Positions 48,429 to 56,453 of a stretch of DNA of 64,000 nucleotides are shown piece after piece. Each line of letters begins with the position of its first letter. The stretch's first letter is position 1. Below the pieces are notes generated by a model. The model saw nothing but the letters and a program-made list of their open reading frames with translations. It did not search any database and had not been told where the DNA came from. Made by a program: the position numbers and the translations under genes. Where the stretch lies: contig NZ_JACHND010000001.1 in NCBI RefSeq assembly GCF_014205275.1, forward strand, positions 6,882,001 through 6,946,000. The letters are read 5' to 3'. This stretch comes from Sphaerisporangium siamense (GTDB taxonomy: Bacteria > Actinomycetota > Actinomycetes > Streptosporangiales > Streptosporangiaceae).

Positions 48429-49172
48429 ATGGCAGTGCTTGGGGGAAAGAGGGCCGTGGTCACGGGGGGTTCCCGGGGTATCGGCAGGGCCATCGTCGAG
48501 CGGCTGGCACGTGACGGGGCCGAGGTGGTGTTCAGTTACGCGAGCAACGCCGGGGCCGCGGCGGAGGTGGAGAAGGCCGTGGCGGGGGCGGGGGGACGGG
48601 CGCACGCCGTGCGGGCCGATCTGGCCGAGGCGGGGGCCGCCGAGCGGCTGATGGAGAGCGCCGAGAAGCGACTGGGGGCCGTGGACATCCTGGTCAACAA
48701 CGCCGCGCTGAGCTTCACCCCGACGCCGCTGGCCGAACTGGACGAGGACCTGTACGACCGGACCATGACGGTCAACGCCCGCGCGGTCTTCCTCACCCTC
48801 CGCCACGCCGCCCGGCACATGCCCGACGGCGGGCGCGTCATCAACATCTCCACGCTCAACACCACGCGCCCGGCGCGCGGCATCGCCCCGTACGCGGCCA
48901 GCAAGGGGGCGATCGAGCAGCTCACCGCGGTCGCGGCGATGGAGCTCGGCGCGCGCGGGATCACCGTCAACACCGTCTCCCCCGGCGCCACCGACACCGA
49001 CCTGCTGCGCGGCACCAACTCCGCGGAGGCACTGGAGACGGTGGCCGAGGTCACCGCCCTCGGCCGTCTCGGGCGGCCCGCGGACGTGGCCGACGTCGTG
49101 GCCTTCCTCGCCGGCCCCGACGCCCGCTGGATCACGTCCCAGAACATCCACGCCACCGGCGGCCTCGCCTGA
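48429..49172 (+). CDS. Short-chain dehydrogenase/reductase
   Basis: This classical SDR of 247 residues has the NAD(P)-binding VTGGSRGIGRAIVERLA, the structural VNNAALSF, the catalytic Ser in INISTLNT and YAASKGAIEQLTA with catalytic Tyr and Lys. NTVSPGATDTD follows. Overall it resembles FabG-like 3-oxoacyl reductases and glucose dehydrogenases. The Arg at position 16 and Ser at 33-36 lean toward NADPH, but the substrate is unknown. GAGGGGAGC precedes the ATG. It is monocistronic and convergent with rpe. Confidence 0.9.
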   Translation: MAVLGGKRAVVTGGSRGIGRAIVERLARDGAEVVFSYASNAGAAAEVEKAVAGAGGRAHAVRADLAEAGAAERLMESAEKRLGAVDILVNNAALSFTPTPLAELDEDLYDRTMTVNARAVFLTLRHAARHMPDGGRVINISTLNTTRPARGIAPYAASKGAIEQLTAVAAMELGARGITVNTVSPGATDTDLLRGTNSAEALETVAEVTALGRLGRPADVADVVAFLAGPDARWITSQNIHATGGLA

Positions 49173-49235
49173 CCGATCGTCCTCGCCGGGCCACCCGCCC
49201 GGACGTCCTCACCACACCGTGGCCGTCGGCCCCGA

Positions 49236-49907
49236 TCAGGGCGTGGAGGAGGCGTGTTCGGCCTGGGCGCGGAGGGTGCGGACGGCGGCGGCGGGGTCGG
49301 CGGCGCCGTAGACGGCGTTGCCGGCCACGAAGACGTCGGCGCCGGCTTCGGCGCAGCGTTCGATGGTCGTGGCGGAGACGCCGCCGTCGACCTGGAGCCA
49401 GACCTCGCCGCCGTGCTTGTCGATGAGCTCGCGCGCCTTGCGGACCTTGGGGAGCACGATGTCGAGGAACGGCTGGCCGCCGAAGCCGGGCTCCACGGTC
49501 ATCACCAGGAGCATGTCGATCTCGCCGAGCAGGTCCTCGTAGGGCTGGACGGCCGTGCCCGGGTTGAGCGCGAAGCCCGCGCGGGCCCCCAACTTGCGGA
49601 TCTCGCGGAGCGTGCGCACCGGGGCCTTGGCCGCCTCCGCGTGGATCGTCACGCTGCCCGCCCCCGCCTCGGCGTAGGCCGGCGCCCACCGGTCCGGGTT
49701 CTCGATCATCAGGTGGCAGTCGAGCGGAAGGTCGGTCGCCTTCAGCAGGGACTCGACCACCGGCAGGCCGATGGTCAGGTTGGGCACGAAATGGTTGTCC
49801 ATCACGTCGACGTGCAGCCAGTCGGCGGCGGCGCCCACCTGGGCGGCGGCGTCGGCGAGCCTGGCGAAGTCGGCGCTGAGAATGCTTGGTGAGATCTGTA
49901 CGGCCAT
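49236..49907 (-). CDS. rpe: Ribulose-phosphate 3-epimerase
   Basis: Rpe interconverts ribulose 5-phosphate and xylulose 5-phosphate in the pentose phosphate pathway. The 223-residue TIM barrel shows [30 protein letters not shown] with the metal-binding residues, [33 protein letters not shown] and [28 protein letters not shown]. It starts at ATG. Ribulose 5-phosphate is also the RibBA substrate, but the two genes are 10 kb apart. Confidence 0.96.
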   Translation of the reverse strand: MAVQISPSILSADFARLADAAAQVGAAADWLHVDVMDNHFVPNLTIGLPVVESLLKATDLPLDCHLMIENPDRWAPAYAEAGAGSVTIHAEAAKAPVRTLREIRKLGARAGFALNPGTAVQPYEDLLGEIDMLLVMTVEPGFGGQPFLDIVLPKVRKARELIDKHGGEVWLQVDGGVSATTIERCAEAGADVFVAGNAVYGAADPAAAVRTLRAQAEHASSTP

Positions 49908-50017
49908 GATGCCGAAGTCTAGAACCCGCCCGCCCGCTCCCAGAACAGACGTCCCACCTGGGCGCGGGCCGGCGAGCGGTCGGCCCGCCGCGCGGGCGAG
50001 TGGCCGGTGGGCCGGGC

Positions 50018-50048
50018 GGCCCGCCCCGGGCGGTGGGTGGGGCGGGCC
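50018..50048 (-). terminator. Hairpin after the seven-repeat gene
   Basis: A perfect 10-bp stem (ggcccgcccc / ggggcgggcc) with an 11-base loop begins 32 bp beyond the stop codon of the repeat protein. It probably ends that transcript before rpe. Confidence 0.6.
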
Positions 50049-50079
50049 GGGTTCGGGGGCGGCCGGTGCCGGTGGAAAG

Positions 50080-50997
50080 TCAGTCGGTGCCGCTGGAGAG
50101 GGCGAGTTGGATGACGTTGTCGTTCTCGGTGACCCAGGTGGCGGACAGGCCGCCCTCCTTGACCAGCGCCGTCCCGTCGCCCTTGAGGACGCCGATGCGG
50201 TTGCCGGCGAGGGCGATCTGGAGCACGTTGTCGTTCTCGGTGACCCAGGTGGCCGAGAGGCCGCCCTCCTTGACCAGCGCCACGCCGTCGCTCTTCAGGA
50301 CGCCGATGCGGTTGCCGGACAGGGCCAGTTCGAGGACGTCGGTGTTCTCGGTGACCCAGGTGGCGGACAGGCCGCCCTCCTTCACCAGGGCCGTGCCGTC
50401 GCCCTTGAGGACGCCGATGCGGTTACCGAACAGCGCGATCTGGCGGACCCGGGTGTTCTCGGTGACCCACGTGGCGGACAGGCCGCCCTCCTTCACCAGG
50501 GCCGTGCCGTCGCTCTTCAGGACGCCGATGCGGTTACCGGACAGCGCGATCTGCTTGACGTCGGTGTTCTCGGTCACCCAGGTGGCCGACAGGCCGCCCT
50601 CCTTCACCAGGGCCCGGCCGTCGCCCGTCAGGACGCCGATGCGGTTGCCGGAGAGGGCGATCTGCTTGATCTCGGTGTGCTCGGTGACCCAGGTGGCGGA
50701 CAGGCCGCCCTCCTTGACCAGCGCGGTGCCGTCGGCCTTGAGGACGCCGATGCGGTCGCCCGCCAGCGCGATCTGCTTGATGTCGGTGTTCTCGGTGACC
50801 CAGGTGGTCGACAGGCCGCCTTCCTTGACCAGCGCCCTGCCGTCGCTCTTGAGCACGCCGATGCGGGGCGGCGCCACAGCGGCGGGGACGGCGGACGCCG
50901 TGGCGAGGACGGCGGCGAGCCCGCCCGCGATCACGAGCGTGAGCCTTCCGCAGAGGGCGCGGACGTGCCCGCGCCGTACGGCTGAACCGATCGTCAT
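50080..50997 (-). CDS. Secreted protein of seven near-identical 37-residue repeats
   Basis: The protein has about 305 residues. It starts with a basic signal region ([11 protein letters not shown]) and hydrophobic core ([18 protein letters not shown]), so it is exported. From residue 45 to the end it is seven tandem units of 37 residues with consensus [20 protein letters not shown] then [17 protein letters not shown]. The repeats match almost exactly at DNA level in 111-bp steps. The alternating hydrophobic pattern and Gly/Asp turns suggest one beta blade per unit, hence a seven-bladed propeller of the PLL/tectonin lectin type. That is inference. The ATG has GGAGG 6 bp upstream. No partner genes adjoin it. 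Confidence 0.88.
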   Translation of the reverse strand: MTIGSAVRRGHVRALCGRLTLVIAGGLAAVLATASAVPAAVAPPRIGVLKSDGRALVKEGGLSTTWVTENTDIKQIALAGDRIGVLKADGTALVKEGGLSATWVTEHTEIKQIALSGNRIGVLTGDGRALVKEGGLSATWVTENTDVKQIALSGNRIGVLKSDGTALVKEGGLSATWVTENTRVRQIALFGNRIGVLKGDGTALVKEGGLSATWVTENTDVLELALSGNRIGVLKSDGVALVKEGGLSATWVTENDNVLQIALAGNRIGVLKGDGTALVKEGGLSATWVTENDNVIQLALSSGTD

Positions 50998-51020
50998 GAG
51001 GGACCTCCGAATAAGGCCGG

Positions 51021-51062
51021 ACGGGGGTTCCACCCCCGTCTCGGGACAGCACGGAGAGTTTA
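51021..51062 (-). promoter_or_regulatory. Leader stem-loop and -10 of the repeat-protein gene
   Basis: A perfect 8-bp stem (acgggggt / acccccgt) with a three-base loop lies at 51021-51039, a short distance before the Shine-Dalgarno. A TAAACT hexamer (plus 51057-51062) just upstream of it could be the -10 element. I see no clear -35, and the rest of the gap to the cupin gene is unassigned. Confidence 0.4.
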
Positions 51063-51273
51063 CGATCGATTACCTGTTGTGATGACCTGTCGGGACGCGG
51101 CAGGGGTGAAGGTCATCCGTCCCGGTGGGCTTTGTGTTGCACCATGTCGACGAAGCGCCCGCCCGGATGGCCAACCGCCGTTTGCCGGGCTCCTGTCCGC
51201 CGCGCACGACTCCCTCACGCACCGCGCCGTATGACCGGCGAGGAACCCGGGCGGGCGTGGGTGAGTGCCTGTT

Positions 51274-51771
51274 TCAGACCATGTACTGGTCGTGGCGCAG
51301 GTACAGCTCCGTCCACTCCTCGGGCGTGAGGGTGCGGCCGGTCGCCGCGATCTCGGCCAGTTCCTCGAAGTACGCCTCGCGGGGCGCGCCGGGGGCGAAG
51401 TGCAGCAGCATCGAGGCGGGCTCGCCGGATTCGTTGCGGAAGGCGTGCACGCCGCCCGGGGGGATGTGCAGGAAGTCGCCCGCGGTCCCCTCGACCCAGG
51501 TGGCGCCGTCGTACAGGCGGATCGTGCCGGACAGGACGTAGAACGACTCGGCCATGGTGCGGTGGAAGTGCGCGCCGGGGCCGCTCGGGCCCGGCCCCAT
51601 GTCCCAGCGGTACAGCCCGAACAGCCCGCAGGTGGTCGCGCCGGTGGCGAGGTAGCGGACGTGGGTGCCGTCGGGGCCGCCGATCCGCAGCTCGGGCTCC
51701 GATCCCCCCGGCCGGAGGGTCCCGCTGACCTCACCGGTCTCGGCGTGGTAGAGCGGCTCCGGATATGACAT
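51274..51771 (-). CDS. Cupin-domain protein
   Basis: This is a single-domain cupin of 165 residues. Motif 1 reads GAHFHRTMAESFYVLSGTIRLY (His-x-His and a downstream Glu) and motif 2 GDFLHIPPGGVHAFRN, giving a full set of metal-binding residues. A C-terminal helix (REAYFEELAEIAATG) follows. It may be an enzyme or sensor of small molecules; no substrate can be inferred. GGAAGG lies 6 bp upstream of the ATG. It lies upstream of the repeat-protein gene on the same strand, with 276 bp between. Confidence 0.85.
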   Translation of the reverse strand: MSYPEPLYHAETGEVSGTLRPGGSEPELRIGGPDGTHVRYLATGATTCGLFGLYRWDMGPGPSGPGAHFHRTMAESFYVLSGTIRLYDGATWVEGTAGDFLHIPPGGVHAFRNESGEPASMLLHFAPGAPREAYFEELAEIAATGRTLTPEEWTELYLRHDQYMV

Positions 51772-51802
51772 GACAAGCCTTCCGTGTCGTGCGAGAGAAC
51801 GC

Positions 51803-53224
51803 TCAGGGCGTGCGGCGCAACAGGGCGAGGAACATGGCGTCGGTGCCGTGGCGGTGCGGCCAGAACTGGGCGTACGGCCCCTCCCCCAGACCGTCGACCT
51901 CGTCCAGGTAGGCGCGGGCGTCGAGCACCTCGGCGCCGCCGCGGCGCCGCACGACGTCCTCGACGACGGCGCGGGTCTCGGCGAGGTGCGGCGAGCAGGT
52001 CACGTACGCCACCACGCCGCCGGGGCGGGCGGACGACAGCGCCGAGCCGAGCAGCCGCCGCTGCAGGTCGCCCAGCTCGGGCACGCTGGCCGCGTCACGG
52101 CGCCAGCGGGCCTCGGGACGGCGGCGCAGCGCGCCGAGCCCCGTGCACGGCGCGTCCACGAGCACGCGGTCGAACGCGTCGGCGCGCCAGGCGGGCGTGG
52201 CGCCGTCCGCGGTGATGACCCCGGCCGCGCGCGTGGCGCGCCAGACCAGCCGGGCGCGGTGGAAGCGCTGGTCGGAGGCCAGCAGGTGGCGGTCCTCCTG
52301 GACGGCGAGCGCGTCGAGCAGGCCGGCCTTGCCGCCGGGGCCCGCGCACATGTCCAGCCACAGCCGGTCGCCGCCCTCCAGGGGCACGCGGGTCAGCGCC
52401 AGGGCGACGAGCTGGCTCGCCTCGTCCTGGACGGCCGCACGGCCCTCGGCGACCGCGGGGACCGCGCCGGGGTCGCCCTCGGGCAGGTAGGCGGCGTACG
52501 GCGAGTAGCGGGCGGGCACGGCGCCGGCCTCGACGAGCTCGCCGACCGTGCTGCGGCCCGGCCAGGCGATCAAGGTGACGCCCGGGCGCTCGTTGTCGGC
52601 GGCCAGCAGCGCCGCGGTCTCCTCCGGGTCGCCGCCGACGGCGTCGCGCAGCGCCGAGGTGATCCACCGGGGGTGGCTGTGGGTGACGGCGAGGTGGCCG
52701 ATCGGGTCCTGTGCCGGGTCGGGGGCGACGATGGCGAGCCAGCGGTCGTAGTCGCGGGTGGCGACCTTGCGCAGGACGGCGTTGGCGAACTTGGAGGCGC
52801 CGACGCCGACGCGCAGGCGCGCGAGGTCGACGGTGGCGCTCACGGCGGCGTGCGGGGGCACGCGGGTCTTGAGGAGCTGGTGGACGCCGAGGCGGATGGC
52901 GTCGAGCAGCGGGGGGTCGATGCGCTCGGGCGGACGGTCGCTGCAGACGGCGATGATCTCGTCGTAGGTGCCGAGGCCGCGCAGGGTGCCGTAGGCCAGC
53001 TCGGTCGCCAGGGCGGCGTCGCGGCCGCCGAGCCCGCGCTCGCGCAGCAGGGTGGGCATGAGCAGGTTGGCGTAGGCGTCGCGCTCGTCGACGGCCCTGA
53101 GCAGGTCGTAGGCGGTGTTGCGCGGCTCGTCGCGGACCGGCCGCGTCCGGCCCGCCGGCCTGCCCTGCCCGCGGCGTCCTCCCCGCGCGGCCCTGCGGCC
53201 CGGCGCGGCGTCGTCCCCTGTCAC
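51803..53224 (-). CDS. rsmB: 16S rRNA m5C967 methyltransferase RsmB
   Basis: RsmB (Sun) methylates C967 of 16S rRNA with SAM. An N-terminal NusB-like RNA-binding domain (RNTAYDLLRAVDERDAYANLL) precedes the methyltransferase domain. There the SAM loop is DMCAGPGGKAGLL, motif IV is LVDAPCTGLGALRRRPEARW and the nucleophile Cys lies in YVTCSPHLAET. The first 40 residues are Arg/Gly-rich. Start choice is uncertain between this GTG and an ATG 12 codons earlier. It follows fmt by 66 bp. Confidence 0.94.
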   Translation of the reverse strand: MTGDDAAPGRRAARGGRRGQGRPAGRTRPVRDEPRNTAYDLLRAVDERDAYANLLMPTLLRERGLGGRDAALATELAYGTLRGLGTYDEIIAVCSDRPPERIDPPLLDAIRLGVHQLLKTRVPPHAAVSATVDLARLRVGVGASKFANAVLRKVATRDYDRWLAIVAPDPAQDPIGHLAVTHSHPRWITSALRDAVGGDPEETAALLAADNERPGVTLIAWPGRSTVGELVEAGAVPARYSPYAAYLPEGDPGAVPAVAEGRAAVQDEASQLVALALTRVPLEGGDRLWLDMCAGPGGKAGLLDALAVQEDRHLLASDQRFHRARLVWRATRAAGVITADGATPAWRADAFDRVLVDAPCTGLGALRRRPEARWRRDAASVPELGDLQRRLLGSALSSARPGGVVAYVTCSPHLAETRAVVEDVVRRRGGAEVLDARAYLDEVDGLGEGPYAQFWPHRHGTDAMFLALLRRTP

Positions 53225-53290
53225 ACTTCCCCCGCCATCAAGCCCATCATGTCGCCTCATATCCGGACGTCGACGCTCCCCCGTGGCCGC

Positions 53291-54241
53291 TCAGCCGAGC
53301 CGGTCGGCCGGGGTCAGGCGCACGCCGCGCGCCCACTCGCCCGCGGTCATGCGCCGCTTGCCCTCGGGTTGCACCTCGCCCAGCAGCACCGGGCGGGTGG
53401 AGGTGCCCACCAGCACGGTGTTCTTGGCCGCGGCGATCTCGCCCGGGCCGAGGGGCCCCGCGCCCGGCACCGGCCCCGCGCCCTCGGCCACGAGGGTGAC
53501 GGGGTCGAGCTTGAGGCGCTCGCCGCGGAACTCCGTCCAGGCGCCCGGCGCCGGGGTGCAGGCACGGACCAGCCGGTCCACGCGCAGCGCCGGAGCCGTC
53601 CAGTCGACCCGCGCGTCCGCGACCTCCAGCTTGGGGGCGTGGCTCACGCCGTCGGCGGGCTGGGGACGTGCCACCAGCTCGCCGTCCTCCACGCCGTCCA
53701 GCGTCGCCAGCAGCAGGCCCGCGCCGGACTCCGCCAGCCGGGCCAGCAGCTCGCCGCTGGTGTCGGCGGGCCGGACCTCCTCCGTCACCACGCCGTACAC
53801 CGGACCGGCGTCGAGCTCCTTGACGATCTGGAAGGTCGCCGCGCCGGTGATCTCGTCCCCGTGCAGCACCGCGTGCTGGACGGGCGCCGCGCCCCGCCAG
53901 GCGGGCAGCAGCGAGAAGTGCAGGTTGATCCACCCGAGGCGCGGGATGTCCAGCGCCGCCTGCGGCAGCAGGGCGCCGTAGGCCACGACCGGGCAGCAGT
54001 CGGGCGCGATGGCCTTCAGCCGGGCCAGGAAGTCCGGGTCGCCGGCCTTGGCCGGGCGCAGCACCTCGACGCCCGCCGAGGCCGCCAGCTCGGCGACGGG
54101 GCTCGGCTGGACCCGGCGCCCGCGCCCCGACTGGGCGTCCGGGCGGGTCACCACCGCCGCGACCTCGTGCCGGGGCGAGTCCAGCAGCGCCCGCAACGAG
54201 GGCAGCGCGGTGTCCGGGGTTCCGGCGAAGACGAGGCGCAC
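53291..54241 (-). CDS. fmt: Methionyl-tRNA formyltransferase
   Basis: Fmt formylates the initiator Met-tRNA using 10-formyl-THF. The N-terminal domain shows [13 protein letters not shown] and the catalytic stretch [22 protein letters not shown] with its Asn and His, then GVVTEEV. The C-terminal OB-fold domain has [21 protein letters not shown]. At 316 residues it is normal. The GTG start is 3 bp beyond the def stop codon, so def and fmt are coupled. Confidence 0.96.
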   Translation of the reverse strand: MRLVFAGTPDTALPSLRALLDSPRHEVAAVVTRPDAQSGRGRRVQPSPVAELAASAGVEVLRPAKAGDPDFLARLKAIAPDCCPVVAYGALLPQAALDIPRLGWINLHFSLLPAWRGAAPVQHAVLHGDEITGAATFQIVKELDAGPVYGVVTEEVRPADTSGELLARLAESGAGLLLATLDGVEDGELVARPQPADGVSHAPKLEVADARVDWTAPALRVDRLVRACTPAPGAWTEFRGERLKLDPVTLVAEGAGPVPGAGPLGPGEIAAAKNTVLVGTSTRPVLLGEVQPEGKRRMTAGEWARGVRLTPADRLG

Positions 54242-54244
54242 GGG

Positions 54245-54793
54245 CTAGAGGGCCTTCCCTTGAGTGGCGTGCGGCGAGACCTTCACGACCGGCGCGGCCA
54301 GGCCGCTCCACTCGGCCTCGCGGATGGCCTTCATCGCCAGCTTGCGCTGCTTGGCGTCCATGCGGTCGATGAACAGAACACCGTCGAGGTGGTCGGTCTC
54401 GTGCTGGACGCAGCGGGCCATGAGGTCGGTGCCCTCGATGGTGATCGGCTCGCCGTGCATGTCGAACCCCTTGGCCACGGCGCGGATCGCCCGCGGCGTG
54501 GGGAAGGCGAGGCCGGGGAAGGACAGGCACCCTTCCTCGCCCTCCTCGTCCTGCTCGTCCGACAGGTCGAGGGTGGGGTTGATGAGGTGGCCGAGCTGCT
54601 CGTCGACGTAGTAGGTGAAGACCCGCAGGCTCACACCGATCTGCGGCGCGGCGAGCCCGGCGCCCGGCGCGTCCTTCATCGTGTCGGTGAGGTCCTTGAC
54701 GAGCTTGCGGAGCTCCTTGTCGAAATCGACGACCGGCTCCGCGGGGGTGCGCAGCACCGGGTCGCCGAACAGGCGGATCGGCTGAATTGCCAC
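54245..54793 (-). CDS. def: Peptide deformylase
   Basis: Def removes the N-formyl group from new polypeptides. The three hallmark motifs are intact: GAGLAAPQIGV, EGCLSFPG with the metal-binding Cys, and QHETDHLDGVLF with two metal-binding His residues and the catalytic Glu. Length is 182 residues. It starts at GTG with GGAG upstream. It functions opposite to fmt, with which it is paired. A Gln/Lys-rich C-terminal tail is typical of actinobacterial enzymes. Confidence 0.97.
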   Translation of the reverse strand: MAIQPIRLFGDPVLRTPAEPVVDFDKELRKLVKDLTDTMKDAPGAGLAAPQIGVSLRVFTYYVDEQLGHLINPTLDLSDEQDEEGEEGCLSFPGLAFPTPRAIRAVAKGFDMHGEPITIEGTDLMARCVQHETDHLDGVLFIDRMDAKQRKLAMKAIREAEWSGLAAPVVKVSPHATQGKAL

Positions 54794-54893
54794 GGACGAC
54801 TCCGATCACGTCAGGCAGGGTCAGGCGGGAAAGGTCACCTAAGTTTATGGCGCGCGGCGAGCCGTCCGGTCTGATCGCCGGGCGGCGCCGGGG

Positions 54894-56255
54894 TCAGCGG
54901 GAGCGGGCCTTCATCGCGGCCTTGCGCGCCGCCTTGGCCACCGTGGCGTCCGGGTGGTGGGCGCCGAGGAGCTCCAGGACGGCGATGGCGTCGGGGTGGC
55001 CGCCGCGGCTGATGTCGTCGACCAGGCGCAGCAGCTCCTCGCCGGGCTCCAGGGCCTCGAACTCGCCCATGGCCTCGGGGACGTCGGGGATGTGCAGGAG
55101 CGTGGCCAGGGTGTCGACGGCGAGCCAGGTGCCGTCCTCCTCGGTCAGGACGGGGGCGTCCAGGTCGCGGACGGCGAGCCACACGGCGGCGTGCCGCCAC
55201 ATCGCGGGCTCGGCCAGGGCCTCGCGCAGGGCGGGCTCGGCCTCCGGGCCCATCTCGGCCAGGACCGTGCCGATCACTCCGCGCTGGCCGGGCGTGCCCG
55301 AGGCGGCGACCTTGATCAGCTCACGGGCGGCGTCCTCGGGGACGCGGCGCTCGGCCCACAGCGCCGGGGCGCTGGAGGGGGCCTCGCCGCTCAGCATGGC
55401 GTCGACCAGCTCGGCGGCGCTCAGCTCGGCGAACCCGGCGATCTCCGACAGCAGCGGCGCGTCATGGCCCTCGCGCAGCAGGTCCTGCCGGACGGCCCAC
55501 ACGCCGAGCGGGGTGAGGCGCACGCTGTCGGCCGCGCGCTCGAACAGCCCGCAGTAGCCGAGCAGGTCGAGGGCGGCGTCCAGTTCGCCGGGCAGCACCT
55601 CGCGCAGCCGCCGCATCTCGTGGGCGCGGGCCTCGCAGCCGATCTCATGGGCCTGAAGCATGCCCTCGACCAGACCGGCGTAGGTGATGCCGTCGCTGGT
55701 GGCGTAGATGGTGGCGAGCATCTCGGTGAGGTGCTCGTCGGCCACCGCCGAGCCGGTCAGACCCTCCTCGGTGCGGTCCAGCACGTCCATCACGACGCCG
55801 TCCCAGAAGTTCATCAGGTCGGGAGGCAGGCCGGGGCCCGGCACGGCGCCCGCGCGCGTGACGCGCACCAGGCCGCCGTTCACGGCGACGACCCACACGA
55901 GGCGCAGCCGGTCCAGCGTGAGGCCCAGCTCGCCGGAGGCCGCGCGGGCGTCGCCCGGCGTGAGGTGGCCTTCCTCGGTGACCTCGCGGGAGCCCGTCCA
56001 GGCGGCCAGCCGCCGGGCGTCGCGGACCAGCGGCACGGAGAGGACCGCGTCGGCCAGCTCGGCCTCCGGCGCCAGCTCGACCGGGGGGAAGCTCAGCACC
56101 TCGCTCTCGCAGTCCTCGCAGTCGCACGGGTCGCTCTCGCCCGCCATCTCGGAGAGCAGCGCCTCGCGCTCCTCGCCGGACACGCTGCCCAGCTCGTCGA
56201 TGAGGTTGCGCAGCTCTCCGAGATCGAAGACGCCGCCGTTCCCGCTGTTGGCCAT
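54894..56255 (-). CDS. Uncharacterised CDCxxC protein, short paralogue
   Basis: This 453-residue protein is of no family I can name. An acidic head is followed by CDCEDC (Cys44, 46, 49), a possible metal site. A winged-helix-like segment VRLTPLGVWAVRQDL lies mid-protein, and HEAT-like helices lead to HPDATVAKAARKAAMKARSR. It is clearly paralogous to the next gene upstream from the CDCxxC motif to the C-terminus. The ATG has no Shine-Dalgarno, but TAAGTT ends 6 bases before it, as in leaderless mRNAs. It lies 100 bp upstream of def. Confidence 0.85.
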   Translation of the reverse strand: MANSGNGGVFDLGELRNLIDELGSVSGEEREALLSEMAGESDPCDCEDCESEVLSFPPVELAPEAELADAVLSVPLVRDARRLAAWTGSREVTEEGHLTPGDARAASGELGLTLDRLRLVWVVAVNGGLVRVTRAGAVPGPGLPPDLMNFWDGVVMDVLDRTEEGLTGSAVADEHLTEMLATIYATSDGITYAGLVEGMLQAHEIGCEARAHEMRRLREVLPGELDAALDLLGYCGLFERAADSVRLTPLGVWAVRQDLLREGHDAPLLSEIAGFAELSAAELVDAMLSGEAPSSAPALWAERRVPEDAARELIKVAASGTPGQRGVIGTVLAEMGPEAEPALREALAEPAMWRHAAVWLAVRDLDAPVLTEEDGTWLAVDTLATLLHIPDVPEAMGEFEALEPGEELLRLVDDISRGGHPDAIAVLELLGAHHPDATVAKAARKAAMKARSR

Positions 56256-56453
56256 TCAGGCAACTTACTCCACACCAGCCACACCCGATGACGGGTCTCC
56301 GGACGTTCGGCATGATCACCACACCGGCGCCCCTTCGTCCGGCGAAGAACGCTCAAAGTACGCCGCGGCACGGGCTCCGGCGCGGCCCAAGGCGGGCCCG
56401 GGCGCGGCCTTGGCGCGGTTTTGGCACAGCCCGGCGCCGGGCACCGCGCGGGG

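Noticed and set aside
50080..50880. Possible CRISPR or satellite array because of 111-bp periodicity
   Set aside because: The periodicity is explained by an intact open reading frame with a signal peptide and in-frame 37-residue protein repeats.
51125..51541. Plus-strand frame opposite the cupin gene
   Set aside because: It is rich in Arg, Ser and Pro without domain signatures, and the cupin on the other strand has complete metal-binding motifs.
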